The notes below the pieces were generated by a model. The model saw only the letters and a list, made by a program, of their open reading frames with translations. It was not told the origin of the DNA and ran no database searches. From Acetobacteroides hydrogenigenes (lineage in GTDB: Bacteria; Bacteroidota; Bacteroidia; Bacteroidales; ZOR0009): DNA of 64,000 nt. A program made the position numbers and the translations under genes. The stretch is taken from assembly GCF_004340205.1 (NCBI RefSeq), contig NZ_SLWB01000001.1, positions 434,001 to 498,000 of the forward strand. The letters run 5' to 3'. Of the stretch, positions 17,103 to 24,910 are shown piece after piece (within the stretch, counting starts at the first letter, position 1; every line of letters begins with the position of its first letter).

Positions 17103-19559
17103 ATGAGTAACAAATCAGATATATCGCTCCAAAACATCCTAATTACGAGCGCTACAGAAGACAACAACGAGTTTATCCCATTTATCGCCAACGACAGCGA
17201 GATGCAGATAGACAGTTCAGAAATTCCGAATCCGCTACCAATTTTAGCGTTAAGGAATGCTGTGCTATTTCCTGGCGTAGTAATTCCAATCAGCGTTGGA
17301 CGTGAGAAATCGCTTAAGCTAGTTCGCGAACAGTACTCCAAGGACAAGATCATTGGGGCAATTTCTCAAATTGATTCGAAGATTGAAGAGCCCAACCAAG
17401 AGGACCTCTATAAAATTGGAACCATAGGGCAGATTCTAAAAATCCTAGAGATGCCCGATGGTAGCACGACCGTCATCCTACAAGGAATTAAGCGCTTCGA
17501 GCTAAACCAAATTGTAGAAACCGAACCCTACTTTAAAGGCCAGATTACCGAACTTGAAGATGTTGCACCATCATCGCCTCATCACGACTACGATGCAATC
17601 GTAAGTTCGGTAAAAGATCTTGCGCTGAAGATTATCAAACTTTCGCCCAATATTCCAAACGAAGCCTCGTTTGCCATTCGGAATATCGACAACCCTTCAT
17701 TTCTGGTGAATTTTATTTGCTCGAATTCCGACATTACAAACGACGAGAAGCAAAAGCTACTCGACATCGCGTCATTAAAGGAGCGTGCTCTTACCCTACT
17801 TCAATATCTCACCAAGGAGATGAAGCTAATCGAGCTCAAGAATGACATTCAGGCAAAAGTAAAGTTCGACCTAGACCAGCAACAGCGCGAGTACTACCTT
17901 CATCAACAAATGAAAACCATCCAGGATGAGCTTGGAGGTAGCCCTAACGAACAGGAAATTGAAGAACTAAGAAAAGCAGCCCAAGAAAAGAAGTGGAGCA
18001 AGGATACACAAGCACATTTTGAGAAAGAAGTTTCCAAGATAGAGCGCATGAACCCCGCAGTTGCAGAGTACTCTATCCAACTAAACTACTTGCAGCTACT
18101 CCTCGAACTTCCTTGGAACGAATACTCTAAAGACAACTTCGACCTTAAAAGAGCGAAGAGAATTCTAGATGAAGACCACTTCGGGCTTGACCAGGTAAAG
18201 GAGCGGATATTGGAGCACCTTGCCGTTTTAAAACTAAAGGGTGATCTAAAATCGCCAATTATATGCCTTTACGGACCTCCTGGAGTTGGAAAAACATCGC
18301 TAGGAAAATCCGTAGCCAAGGCTCTTGGTCGCGAATACGGTCGAATATCGCTGGGGGGGCTCCACGACGAAGCCGAAATCCGAGGGCATCGTAAGACCTA
18401 CATTGGGGCAATGCCAGGCCGTATCATTCAAACCATAAAAAAATCGAAGTACGCCAATCCTGTTATTATCCTCGATGAGATTGACAAGATTGGCAAGGAT
18501 TTTCATGGAGATCCGGCATCAGCACTACTGGAAGTCCTCGATCCCGAACAAAACTCAACATTCCACGACAACTATTTAGAGCTCGACTTCGATTTGTCGA
18601 AAGTGCTATTCATAACTACGGCAAACAACATAAGCACCATTGCACCTGCGCTACGCGACAGGATGGAGATGATTGAGGTAAGCGGTTACCTTGCCGAAGA
18701 AAAGTACGAAATAGCCAAGCAACACCTTATACCACGTCAGCTTGAAGGACATGGTGTAGATAAATCGCAGGTTAAGTTCCCCAAAAAAGTTCTGGAGCTT
18801 ATCATCGACGAATACACTCGCGAATCGGGGGTTCGTACACTCGACAAAACCATCGCCAAGGTGGTCCGCAATATTGCCAAGCATATAGCATTCGAAGAGG
18901 AGTACAATCCAACGCTTACAACAGAAGAAATTCGCAAAATACTTGGCGTACCCCGCTTTGTAAAGGATATCTACCAAGGTAACGAGTTTGCAGGTGTAGT
19001 TACAGGCCTTGCGTGGACCGAAGTTGGAGGAGAAATACTCTTCATCGAAACCAGCCTAAGCCCTGGGAAAGGTTCGCTAACCCTTACAGGTAACCTTGGA
19101 GATGTAATGAAGGAATCGGCCGTAATTGCAATGGAGTACATCAAATCGCACAGCGAGGAGCTCAACATCAATCCCGAGATCTTTGACAAGTGGAACGTGC
19201 ACATCCACGTACCCGAAGGTGCAATACCCAAGGATGGCCCATCGGCAGGCATCACCATGACCGTTGCCCTAACATCAGCCTTTACCCAGCAAAAAGTACG
19301 CAAGTCTTTAGCGATGACTGGAGAAATCACCCTTAGGGGAAAGGTTATTGCAGTTGGGGGCATTAAGGAAAAAATTCTTGCGGCAAAGCGTGCTGGTATT
19401 ACCGACATTATGCTTTCGGAAGAGAATCGAAAGGATATTGAAGAAATCAAGGATGAATACATCAAAGGCTTGAAATTCCACTTCGTCCAAACAATAGACG
19501 ATGCCCTAGAATTTGCGCTCCTCAACGAAAAGGTAAAAAAGCCCAAAAAGCTTATATAG
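17103..19559 (+). CDS. lon: ATP-dependent protease Lon (endopeptidase La)
   Basis: Cytoplasmic AAA+ serine protease of 818 residues that degrades damaged and regulatory proteins. The N-terminal substrate domain starts at LPILALRNAVLFPGV; Walker A GPPGVGKTS lies near residue 392 and Walker B VIILDEIDK follows; the proteolytic dyad is Ser in KDGPSAGI (about 712) and Lys in GGIKEKIL (about 755). Length is normal. Ends in a hairpin terminator. Only an imperfect -7-like sequence (one extra base) lies right before the ATG. Confidence 0.98.
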   Translation: MSNKSDISLQNILITSATEDNNEFIPFIANDSEMQIDSSEIPNPLPILALRNAVLFPGVVIPISVGREKSLKLVREQYSKDKIIGAISQIDSKIEEPNQEDLYKIGTIGQILKILEMPDGSTTVILQGIKRFELNQIVETEPYFKGQITELEDVAPSSPHHDYDAIVSSVKDLALKIIKLSPNIPNEASFAIRNIDNPSFLVNFICSNSDITNDEKQKLLDIASLKERALTLLQYLTKEMKLIELKNDIQAKVKFDLDQQQREYYLHQQMKTIQDELGGSPNEQEIEELRKAAQEKKWSKDTQAHFEKEVSKIERMNPAVAEYSIQLNYLQLLLELPWNEYSKDNFDLKRAKRILDEDHFGLDQVKERILEHLAVLKLKGDLKSPIICLYGPPGVGKTSLGKSVAKALGREYGRISLGGLHDEAEIRGHRKTYIGAMPGRIIQTIKKSKYANPVIILDEIDKIGKDFHGDPASALLEVLDPEQNSTFHDNYLELDFDLSKVLFITTANNISTIAPALRDRMEMIEVSGYLAEEKYEIAKQHLIPRQLEGHGVDKSQVKFPKKVLELIIDEYTRESGVRTLDKTIAKVVRNIAKHIAFEEEYNPTLTTEEIRKILGVPRFVKDIYQGNEFAGVVTGLAWTEVGGEILFIETSLSPGKGSLTLTGNLGDVMKESAVIAMEYIKSHSEELNINPEIFDKWNVHIHVPEGAIPKDGPSAGITMTVALTSAFTQQKVRKSLAMTGEITLRGKVIAVGGIKEKILAAKRAGITDIMLSEENRKDIEEIKDEYIKGLKFHFVQTIDDALEFALLNEKVKKPKKLI

Positions 19560-19581
19560 CCATACACACCTTTAAGTATAG

Positions 19582-19610
19582 AAAAGTTCGAAGATATCCT
19601 TCGAACTTTT
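19582..19610 (+). terminator. Terminator of lon
   Basis: AAAAGTTCGAAG and CTTCGAACTTTT pair around ATATC, with a T run. The coaD -7 element begins at the very next base. Confidence 0.85.
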
Positions 19611-19619
19611 TACATTTGC
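19611..19619 (+). promoter_or_regulatory. -7 element of coaD
   Basis: TACATTTGC, perfect TAnnTTTG, 25 bases before the coaD start and directly abutting the lon terminator. Confidence 0.65.
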
Positions 19620-19643
19620 ACAGAACACCCCATTAAACTTGAA

Positions 19644-20120
19644 ATGGAAAAAATTGCCGTATTCCCAGGTTCGTTCGATCCCTTTACCGTTGGCCACGAA
19701 TCAATAGTTCTTCGCGGGCTGAACCTTTTCGACAGAGTTATCGTTGCCATTGGCCACAACACCACAAAGAATAGCTGCTTTAGCGTAGAGCAACGCATTC
19801 GAATGGTACAGGAGATATTTGCCGGCACCCCCCAGGTAGAAGTTGTTACCTTCGAAGGGTTAACCGTCGACTTCTGCAAATCCATCAACGCCAAATTTAT
19901 CCTAAGAGGGCTGAGAACATCCGCCGATTTCGAATACGAACGCGCCATCGGACAAATGAACAAGATGATGGACGACGATATCGAGACCGTATTCCTACTT
20001 ACATCAACCATACACACCCCAATAAACTCGAGCATAGTCCGAGAGATCATGAAGAATAAAGGCGATGTATCCGCTTTTATTCCAAAATCGTTAGACATTA
20101 AGAAATACCTCGAAGAGTAA
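19644..20120 (+). CDS. coaD: Phosphopantetheine adenylyltransferase
   Basis: Fourth step of coenzyme A synthesis: transfers AMP from ATP to 4'-phosphopantetheine. 158 residues, normal length. The nucleotidyltransferase motif is PGSFDPFTVGHESI (T/HxGH), and the second signature is INSSIVREI. Its stop codon and the next start share one base (TAATG), so it is translationally coupled to the thioredoxin-fold gene. Confidence 0.96.
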   Translation: MEKIAVFPGSFDPFTVGHESIVLRGLNLFDRVIVAIGHNTTKNSCFSVEQRIRMVQEIFAGTPQVEVVTFEGLTVDFCKSINAKFILRGLRTSADFEYERAIGQMNKMMDDDIETVFLLTSTIHTPINSSIVREIMKNKGDVSAFIPKSLDIKKYLEE

Positions 20121-21523
20121 TGGTAAAAAAGGCTCTGCTGCTGCTAACCCTACTTGCAGCCAACGTTGGGTACTGCCAAATGGCACATATAAAGGGCACC
20201 GCTCCTTCGTACGCAGGCGATAGCCTCACGTTCCAAACCTATAGCGACCTTATTACCTACAACGAAGAGCCCTTGGGTAAAGTAAAGGTAGATAAGCGCG
20301 GGAGCTTTCAGAGCTCGCTAAAGGTAGTTGAACCGACGTTCGTTTTCGTAGTGCTTGGAGCGCAAAAAGGCTACTTCTTTGCAGAACCGGGAAAGGAGTA
20401 CAACCTAATTTTCCCCCCAAAGGTTCCTAAAACCGAAGAAGAGCGCCTAAACCCATTCTTTAAGGAAGAAACCTTTCATATTGGCATAAGCAGCTGCCCT
20501 AGGTCCGACATTAACTACCTAATAAGCCTCTACGACGACCTTTTCAACGAAAAGTTTAACGCGATAGCTCAAGAGTCTTTTAAGACTAAAGGCAAGGTAA
20601 AGATCGACTCATCGATATACCAGCTCGATACCATAGGCGCCAAGCTGCAAAACCCATTCTTCGAAGCTTACAAAAGGTACCGCATGGGACTACTGAAGCA
20701 TCTGGTAATGGTTTACAAGTCGAAAAGCATCTCCGACCAGTACTTCTTAAACCAGCCCATACTTTACACCAACCCGTCGTACATGGAGCTCTTCAACCAG
20801 ATATACGACCGCTTCTTTCTCTTCTACAATCAGCCATCGAGGGGCGACAACGTTGGCTCCAGCATTAGCGCAGCAAGCCTGTCGCGCCTAAAAAAGGTGC
20901 TATCGAAGGATAGCGTACTAAAAAACGACCAGCATCTGGAGCTCGTCATCCTAAAAGGAATTTATGATGGCTTCTACGAGGATAACTTTTCGAGAAAAAA
21001 CCTGCTAACGCTGCTCGATTCCCTCTACTTCTCCACAACAGTTCCCGAGCATAAAGCCATTGCAACCAACATTAGAGAAAAGGTTATTCGCCTGCTACCT
21101 GGCTACTTCCCTCCAGCGTTTAGGCTATACGACATTAACGGAAAGCCCTTCTCGCTAGAGCAGTTCCGAGGAAAGTTTGTTTACCTCAACTTCTGCTCGG
21201 TTAGCAGCTACACCTGCCTACAGGACTTTGTGCTGCTCGAGCAAATCCACAAAAAGTACGGCAAGCATGTAGAGATCATATCCATATCCACCGATTCCAA
21301 CATCGACGATCTGAAGCATTTTCTCTCCACAAAGCCTTACAAATGGACGTTTGTGCACTACGGAGCGGCACCCGACATCATCAACCGATACGACGTTAGA
21401 GCGTACCCTACCTACTTCCTGATTAACCCCGAAGGGAAAATGGAGGTTTCGCCTGCACCTACGCCACACGAGAAGCTGGAGATTATGCTCGTAAACCAGC
21501 TGCGGAATTGGGACATGCTGTAA
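20120..21523 (+). CDS. Thioredoxin-fold (TlpA-like/redoxin) envelope protein lacking CxxC
   Basis: Exported protein of 467 residues: signal peptide (about 1-19, ending GYCQ), an N-terminal domain like the DUF4369-type regions that precede thioredoxin domains in this phylum, a helical middle, and a C-terminal thioredoxin fold from about 335 (PPAFRLYDINGKPFSLEQF). The active site, normally WCxxC, reads SYTC at 363-366, so the attacking Cys is Ser; another Cys (359) stands where the family has Trp. The cis-Pro in AYPTYF is kept. Classic disulfide reductase action is therefore doubtful. Cotranscribed with coaD. Confidence 0.82.
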   Translation: MVKKALLLLTLLAANVGYCQMAHIKGTAPSYAGDSLTFQTYSDLITYNEEPLGKVKVDKRGSFQSSLKVVEPTFVFVVLGAQKGYFFAEPGKEYNLIFPPKVPKTEEERLNPFFKEETFHIGISSCPRSDINYLISLYDDLFNEKFNAIAQESFKTKGKVKIDSSIYQLDTIGAKLQNPFFEAYKRYRMGLLKHLVMVYKSKSISDQYFLNQPILYTNPSYMELFNQIYDRFFLFYNQPSRGDNVGSSISAASLSRLKKVLSKDSVLKNDQHLELVILKGIYDGFYEDNFSRKNLLTLLDSLYFSTTVPEHKAIATNIREKVIRLLPGYFPPAFRLYDINGKPFSLEQFRGKFVYLNFCSVSSYTCLQDFVLLEQIHKKYGKHVEIISISTDSNIDDLKHFLSTKPYKWTFVHYGAAPDIINRYDVRAYPTYFLINPEGKMEVSPAPTPHEKLEIMLVNQLRNWDML

Positions 21524-21575
21524 AAGGAGCTAGAAGAATGTGGCGGAGCTAGCATAAAAAGAGCCCTTTTCCTCC

Positions 21576-21626
21576 GCCTCGACTCCGCTCGGCGACCCTT
21601 TGTTGGTCGCCGAGCGGAGTCGAGGC
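21576..21626. terminator. Long perfect inverted repeat between convergent genes (bidirectional terminator or palindromic repeat element)
   Basis: A 22-bp perfect stem (21576-21597 with 21605-21626; arm begins GCCTCGACTCCGCTCGG) around a 7-base loop CTTTGTT. It sits between the redoxin gene and the NUDIX gene, which point toward each other. It is much more GC-rich and longer than the other terminators here and has no flanking T runs, so it may be a dispersed repeat. Confidence 0.75.
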
Positions 21627-21645
21627 GCCAAACGCTTCGGAATAC

Positions 21646-22263
21646 CTAAAGTCCTTTCCCAGCGCTTCTAAAAACCTCCAGTATCGTTTGGTAGGTGCTT
21701 TCGAGACAGCCTGACAGATCGTCAGCCGCCACCCAGCGAGCGTCAGTAATCGCCTCCTCGGTTTGGGGGATCAGCGCCCCGCTGCCATCGTGGCGCATCA
21801 GGTACCAGTGCGTAGTTTTGAACATGCGCTTGCCGTACATCGCGTAAACGTGGTAGGTTTTGCACAGCTTCGCCTCAACTGTAAGATCCGCGATGCCGCA
21901 CTCCTCCTCCACCTCGCGAACGGCAGCATCCTCAACATCCTCGCCGCGCTCCACCTTACCCTTGGGCAGATCCCACCTATCGTAGCGGTAGATCATCAGC
22001 ACCTCGCCGCGAGGGTTTACCACCAAACCACCAGCAGCCTCGATGCCGGTAAAGCAGGCTCGAACCGCCCTAAAAATCTTCTTCTTATCCGCCCCTTTCA
22101 GGATTAGCCCAACGATGGAAGGCGTATCATCAAAGTATTTTACAAGATTTGGAATATCTTTGCAGTCGGTTACAAGGATTTGCTCCATCCCCTCGGCGCT
22201 GCTAACGGCATGGTCCAATCCGGCAACCCCGATAAACCGATCGTTAAAATAAATTTTCTTCAT
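21646..22263 (-). CDS. NUDIX hydrolase
   Basis: Protein of 205 residues. The first 65 residues form a family-specific N-terminal region beginning MKKIYFNDRFIGVAG; the NUDIX domain follows, with a complete Nudix box (GKVERGEDVEDAAVREVEEE, then CGI), which binds the divalent metal and cleaves nucleoside diphosphate linkages. Substrate unknown. The longer ORF opening at 22371 would overlap pyrE by 107 bases on the other strand; the start at 22263 is supported by the conserved N-terminus and sits one base from the divergent pyrE start. Confidence 0.9.
   Translation of the reverse strand: MKKIYFNDRFIGVAGLDHAVSSAEGMEQILVTDCKDIPNLVKYFDDTPSIVGLILKGADKKKIFRAVRACFTGIEAAGGLVVNPRGEVLMIYRYDRWDLPKGKVERGEDVEDAAVREVEEECGIADLTVEAKLCKTYHVYAMYGKRMFKTTHWYLMRHDGSGALIPQTEEAITDARWVAADDLSGCLESTYQTILEVFRSAGKGL
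22155..22163 (+). promoter_or_regulatory. Candidate pyrE -7 element inside the NUDIX gene
   Basis: TATCTTTGC, perfect TAnnTTTG on the plus strand, about 100 bases before pyrE. Since the pyrE and NUDIX start codons are one base apart, pyrE's promoter must lie within the NUDIX coding sequence; this is the best match seen. Confidence 0.4.
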
Positions 22264-22264
22264 A

Positions 22265-22897
22265 ATGACTAGCGTTGAAAAAGCAATAGCACAAAGCTTG
22301 CTCAAGATTAAGGCCGTGAAGCTAAGCCCCAGCGAGCCCTTCACCTGGGCATCGGGCTGGAACTCGCCCATCTACTGCGACAACCGGGTAACCCTTTCGT
22401 ACCCCGAAATCCGCAAGCAAATTTACCAATCTTTTGCTCAGCTTATCGCCGAAAAGTATCCCGAAGCCGAGCTAATTGCCGGCGTAGCCACCGGAGCCAT
22501 TGCCCACGGCGTTCTGGTTGCCGAGGAGATGCAAAAGCCATTCATCTACGTGCGCTCGGCTCCAAAGGGGCACGGGTTGGGCAATCAGATCGAAGGTCAG
22601 TACACCAAAGGCCAAAAAGTTGTGGTAGTCGAAGACCTCATCTCCACCGGAGGCAGCAGCCTTAGCGCTGTCGAAGCGCTACGTCAGGCCGGCGTAGAGG
22701 TGCTCGGCATGGTGGCCATCTTCACCTACGGCTTTAAAACCGCCGAAGACAACTTCGCCGCCGCCAACGTAAAGGTCGACACCCTAAGCTGCTACAACGC
22801 GCTCATCGAGTCGGCCCTCGAGTCGGGCTACGTAAAGGAAGATCAGCTAAACGATTTAAAGGAGTGGCGCATCGCCCCCGACAAGTGGAGAAAGTAA
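22265..22897 (+). CDS. pyrE: Orotate phosphoribosyltransferase
   Basis: Fifth step of pyrimidine synthesis: orotate plus PRPP gives OMP. 210 residues. Typical N-terminus (SEPFTWASGWNSPIYCDNR) and the PRPP-binding motif VVVVEDLISTGGSS near residue 120. Followed after 6 bp by the SRPBCC gene, with which it must be cotranscribed up to the terminator at 23355. Confidence 0.97.
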   Translation: MTSVEKAIAQSLLKIKAVKLSPSEPFTWASGWNSPIYCDNRVTLSYPEIRKQIYQSFAQLIAEKYPEAELIAGVATGAIAHGVLVAEEMQKPFIYVRSAPKGHGLGNQIEGQYTKGQKVVVVEDLISTGGSSLSAVEALRQAGVEVLGMVAIFTYGFKTAEDNFAAANVKVDTLSCYNALIESALESGYVKEDQLNDLKEWRIAPDKWRK

Positions 22898-22903
22898 GGA
22901 ATC

Positions 22904-23317
22904 ATGACAGAAGTAGAAAGCAAAGTAGTAGCCATCCGCAACAGCGCCGAGCTCGTATTCAACGCGCTCTCGGATTTCCGCAACTTCAATGGGCTGGTTA
23001 ACATGGTGCCCGAAGGGCAAATGACCGACTGGCAGGCCGACGAAAACACCTGCCACTTTAAGGTAAAAGGCTTCGACGTAGGCCTGAAGTTCGTGGAGAA
23101 GGAGCCCCACAAAACCCTTAAGCTTACCGGCGACGGCAAAATCCCCTTCGAGTTTTTCTTCTGGATACAGCTCAAGGAGGTAGCCCCCTACGACGTTCGC
23201 ATGAAGCTCACCCTTCACGCCGACCTCAACTTTATGATGAAGATGATGCTCAAGGGCAAGCTGCAGGACGGCATCGACCAGATGGCCGACCAAATCGCCA
23301 AGGCCTTTAGCCGATAG
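22904..23317 (+). CDS. SRPBCC family protein
   Basis: Small soluble protein of 137 residues with the START/polyketide cyclase-like fold: N-terminal beta strand (EVESKVVAIRNSAELVFN), helices, a curved sheet and a long C-terminal helix rich in Met and Lys (MMKMMLKGKLQDGIDQMADQ). This fold binds hydrophobic ligands; the ligand here is unknown. Placed after pyrE in many Bacteroidota as well, to my knowledge, without a known reason. Confidence 0.82.
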   Translation: MTEVESKVVAIRNSAELVFNALSDFRNFNGLVNMVPEGQMTDWQADENTCHFKVKGFDVGLKFVEKEPHKTLKLTGDGKIPFEFFFWIQLKEVAPYDVRMKLTLHADLNFMMKMMLKGKLQDGIDQMADQIAKAFSR

Positions 23318-23354
23318 GCTGATGCCGATCGAGCACAGCGCCCTACGATAACGT

Positions 23355-23390
23355 AAAAAAGGAGGCAACCATCCGTTTGCCTCCTTTTTT
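23355..23390 (+). terminator. Terminator of pyrE-SRPBCC
   Basis: AAAAAAGGAGGCAA and TTGCCTCCTTTTTT form a 14-bp stem around ACCATCCG... with a T run. The 21-nt repeat tract starts seven bases later. Confidence 0.9.
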
Positions 23391-23396
23391 GCATAT

Positions 23397-23522
23397 CCTA
23401 CTCGAGTACGCCATCCATTTTACTGATGTTGCTAGTGATTCTACCGAGTACGCCAGCAATTCTACCGATGTTGCTGGTCATTCTACCGAGTACGCTGGCA
23501 ATTCTACCGATGTCGCTAGATA
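23397..23522. repeat. Tandem repeat, six 21-nt units alternating two types (42-nt super-period)
   Basis: Units start at 23397, 23418, 23439, 23460, 23481 and 23502. Odd units read TTCTACCGAGTACGCCAGCA-like, even units TTCTACCGATGTTGCTGGT-like. The end of the first type (CCAGCAA) is complementary to the end of the second (TTGCTGG), so neighbours can fold into hairpins. The last unit overlaps the final codons of birA. Confidence 0.85.
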
Positions 23523-24283
23523 ATAAACGACACCTCCTTGAAAGCAAACGAGCGGAGCGCCCCCTTCTCATCCTCCAGCACCAGCTCGCCGGTAGGCTCA
23601 ATCCCCTTTATAGAGGCCATAAAGCGTTCTCCATCGGCCTCAAACCAGAACTTTCCTTGGCTACGGTACAGCGCCCCGAAGTAGTAAGCATCAATATCGG
23701 CCAGCAGCCCGTTTCTAAGCTTTGCATACCAGCCATCGATAGCCCCAAGCACAGCCTGAAGCACCTCGTCACGGTTCAGCTCGCCACCTACAACCAACGA
23801 CATCGATATAGGATTTGGAGCATTGCTGTTAAAGATGTGCTGGTTTACGTTTAGCCCAATCCCCCAAATGCTGTGCGAGAGCTTGCTCCCCATAAGCCCA
23901 TTCTCGATAAGAATTCCGGCAACCTTAAAATCGCCAACGTAGATATCGTTCGGCCACTTAATTTTTGCCGCTATACCAAATTCCGACAAGGCCTGCACCA
24001 TACCGTTGGCCACCACCTTCGAAAGGTAGAAATGGTTGGCTATATCCAGGAACGCAGGGTACGTCAAGATCGAAAGCGTAAGGTTCTTCCGCTCTTCGCT
24101 CTCCCAGTAGTTTCCGCGCTGCCCTCGTCCTTTTGTCTGAAAGTCTACAATATACACCGTCCCCTCACCATCCTTTTGAGCCAACCCCATTGTAGCCTCC
24201 GTATTCGTCGACTCCGCAACGGGCTTGTAGGCAACATTTGCCCCAATTACACCATCATTCCGACTTGTGAAAGTTTTGCTCAT
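23516..24283 (-). CDS. birA: Biotin--[acetyl-CoA-carboxylase] ligase
   Basis: Attaches biotin to the carrier protein of biotin-dependent carboxylases. 255 residues without an N-terminal helix-turn-helix, so it is the monofunctional type that does not act as a repressor. Motifs: TKGRGQRGNYW (biotinyl-AMP loop), KWPNDIY, and KVAGILIE. Its last two or three codons lie in the 21-nt repeat tract, so the C-terminus SFII may have been set by repeat sequence. Perfect -7 element upstream. Confidence 0.95.
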   Translation of the reverse strand: MSKTFTSRNDGVIGANVAYKPVAESTNTEATMGLAQKDGEGTVYIVDFQTKGRGQRGNYWESEERKNLTLSILTYPAFLDIANHFYLSKVVANGMVQALSEFGIAAKIKWPNDIYVGDFKVAGILIENGLMGSKLSHSIWGIGLNVNQHIFNSNAPNPISMSLVVGGELNRDEVLQAVLGAIDGWYAKLRNGLLADIDAYYFGALYRSQGKFWFEADGERFMASIKGIEPTGELVLEDEKGALRSFAFKEVSFII

Positions 24284-24300
24284 GCTTTACATTTTGAGGA

Positions 24301-24309
24301 ACAAAAGTA
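24301..24309 (-). promoter_or_regulatory. -7 element of birA
   Basis: TACTTTTGT on the minus strand, a perfect TAnnTTTG, 18 bases before the birA start. Confidence 0.6.
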
Positions 24310-24398
24310 TTAAACTTTATTTTGTTTTTTTTTGTTACTTTGCCGCTTTAAGCGGGATTTCGAAGACACTTCCTGTGCTTAATATTGTTACAAATCAG

Positions 24399-24407
24399 TA
24401 CATTTGT
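24399..24407 (+). promoter_or_regulatory. -7 element of the rsfS-ftsH-cdsA-psd operon
   Basis: TACATTTGT, perfect TAnnTTTG, 29 bases before the ATG at 24436. It lies inside the longest ORF (opening at 24385), which supports the shorter start. Confidence 0.6.
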
Positions 24408-24435
24408 ACGCAAACTTTATTACAACAGCAGCTTA

Positions 24436-24807
24436 ATGGTAAAGCAAACCAGCGTCAAAAATCAAACTCAAGAATTAGTAAATGCAATCGTTGAGGCCGT
24501 TGATGACAAGAAAGGGGAAAACATTGTAAGCCTCGACTTAAGGAAGCTCGATAATGCCGTCTGCCAATATTTCATAGTATGTAACGCAAACTCTACCACA
24601 CAGGTAGGCGCAATTGCCGATGGTGTATCTGACAAAGTGCTGGAAAAAACAGGCGAAAAACCATGGCACAGCGAAGGGTACGATAATTGCCTATGGGTAT
24701 TACTAGACTATGGAGACGTAGTGCTGCATGTCTTTCAAACAGAACAAAGAGAGTTCTACAAGCTGGAAGATCTTTGGGCCGATGCAAAAAGAGTAAAACA
24801 TGGATAG
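24436..24807 (+). CDS. rsfS: Ribosome silencing factor RsfS
   Basis: Binds ribosomal protein L14 and blocks joining of the subunits when nutrients are short. 123 residues from the chosen start (MVKQTSVKNQ), the usual size. DUF143 signature: LDLRKLDNAVCQYFIVCNA and WVLLDYGDVVLHVF. First gene of a stretch leading into ftsH, cdsA and psd. Confidence 0.94.
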   Translation: MVKQTSVKNQTQELVNAIVEAVDDKKGENIVSLDLRKLDNAVCQYFIVCNANSTTQVGAIADGVSDKVLEKTGEKPWHSEGYDNCLWVLLDYGDVVLHVFQTEQREFYKLEDLWADAKRVKHG

Positions 24808-24910
24808 ACAAAAAACAAAACCATACGCCAACAAGAGCATAGCAAAGGCATTGCTGCCAATTAGCAGCCGTATAAAGGCCTTTTTTGATACAGATGGGAA
24901 GAACAACAAC

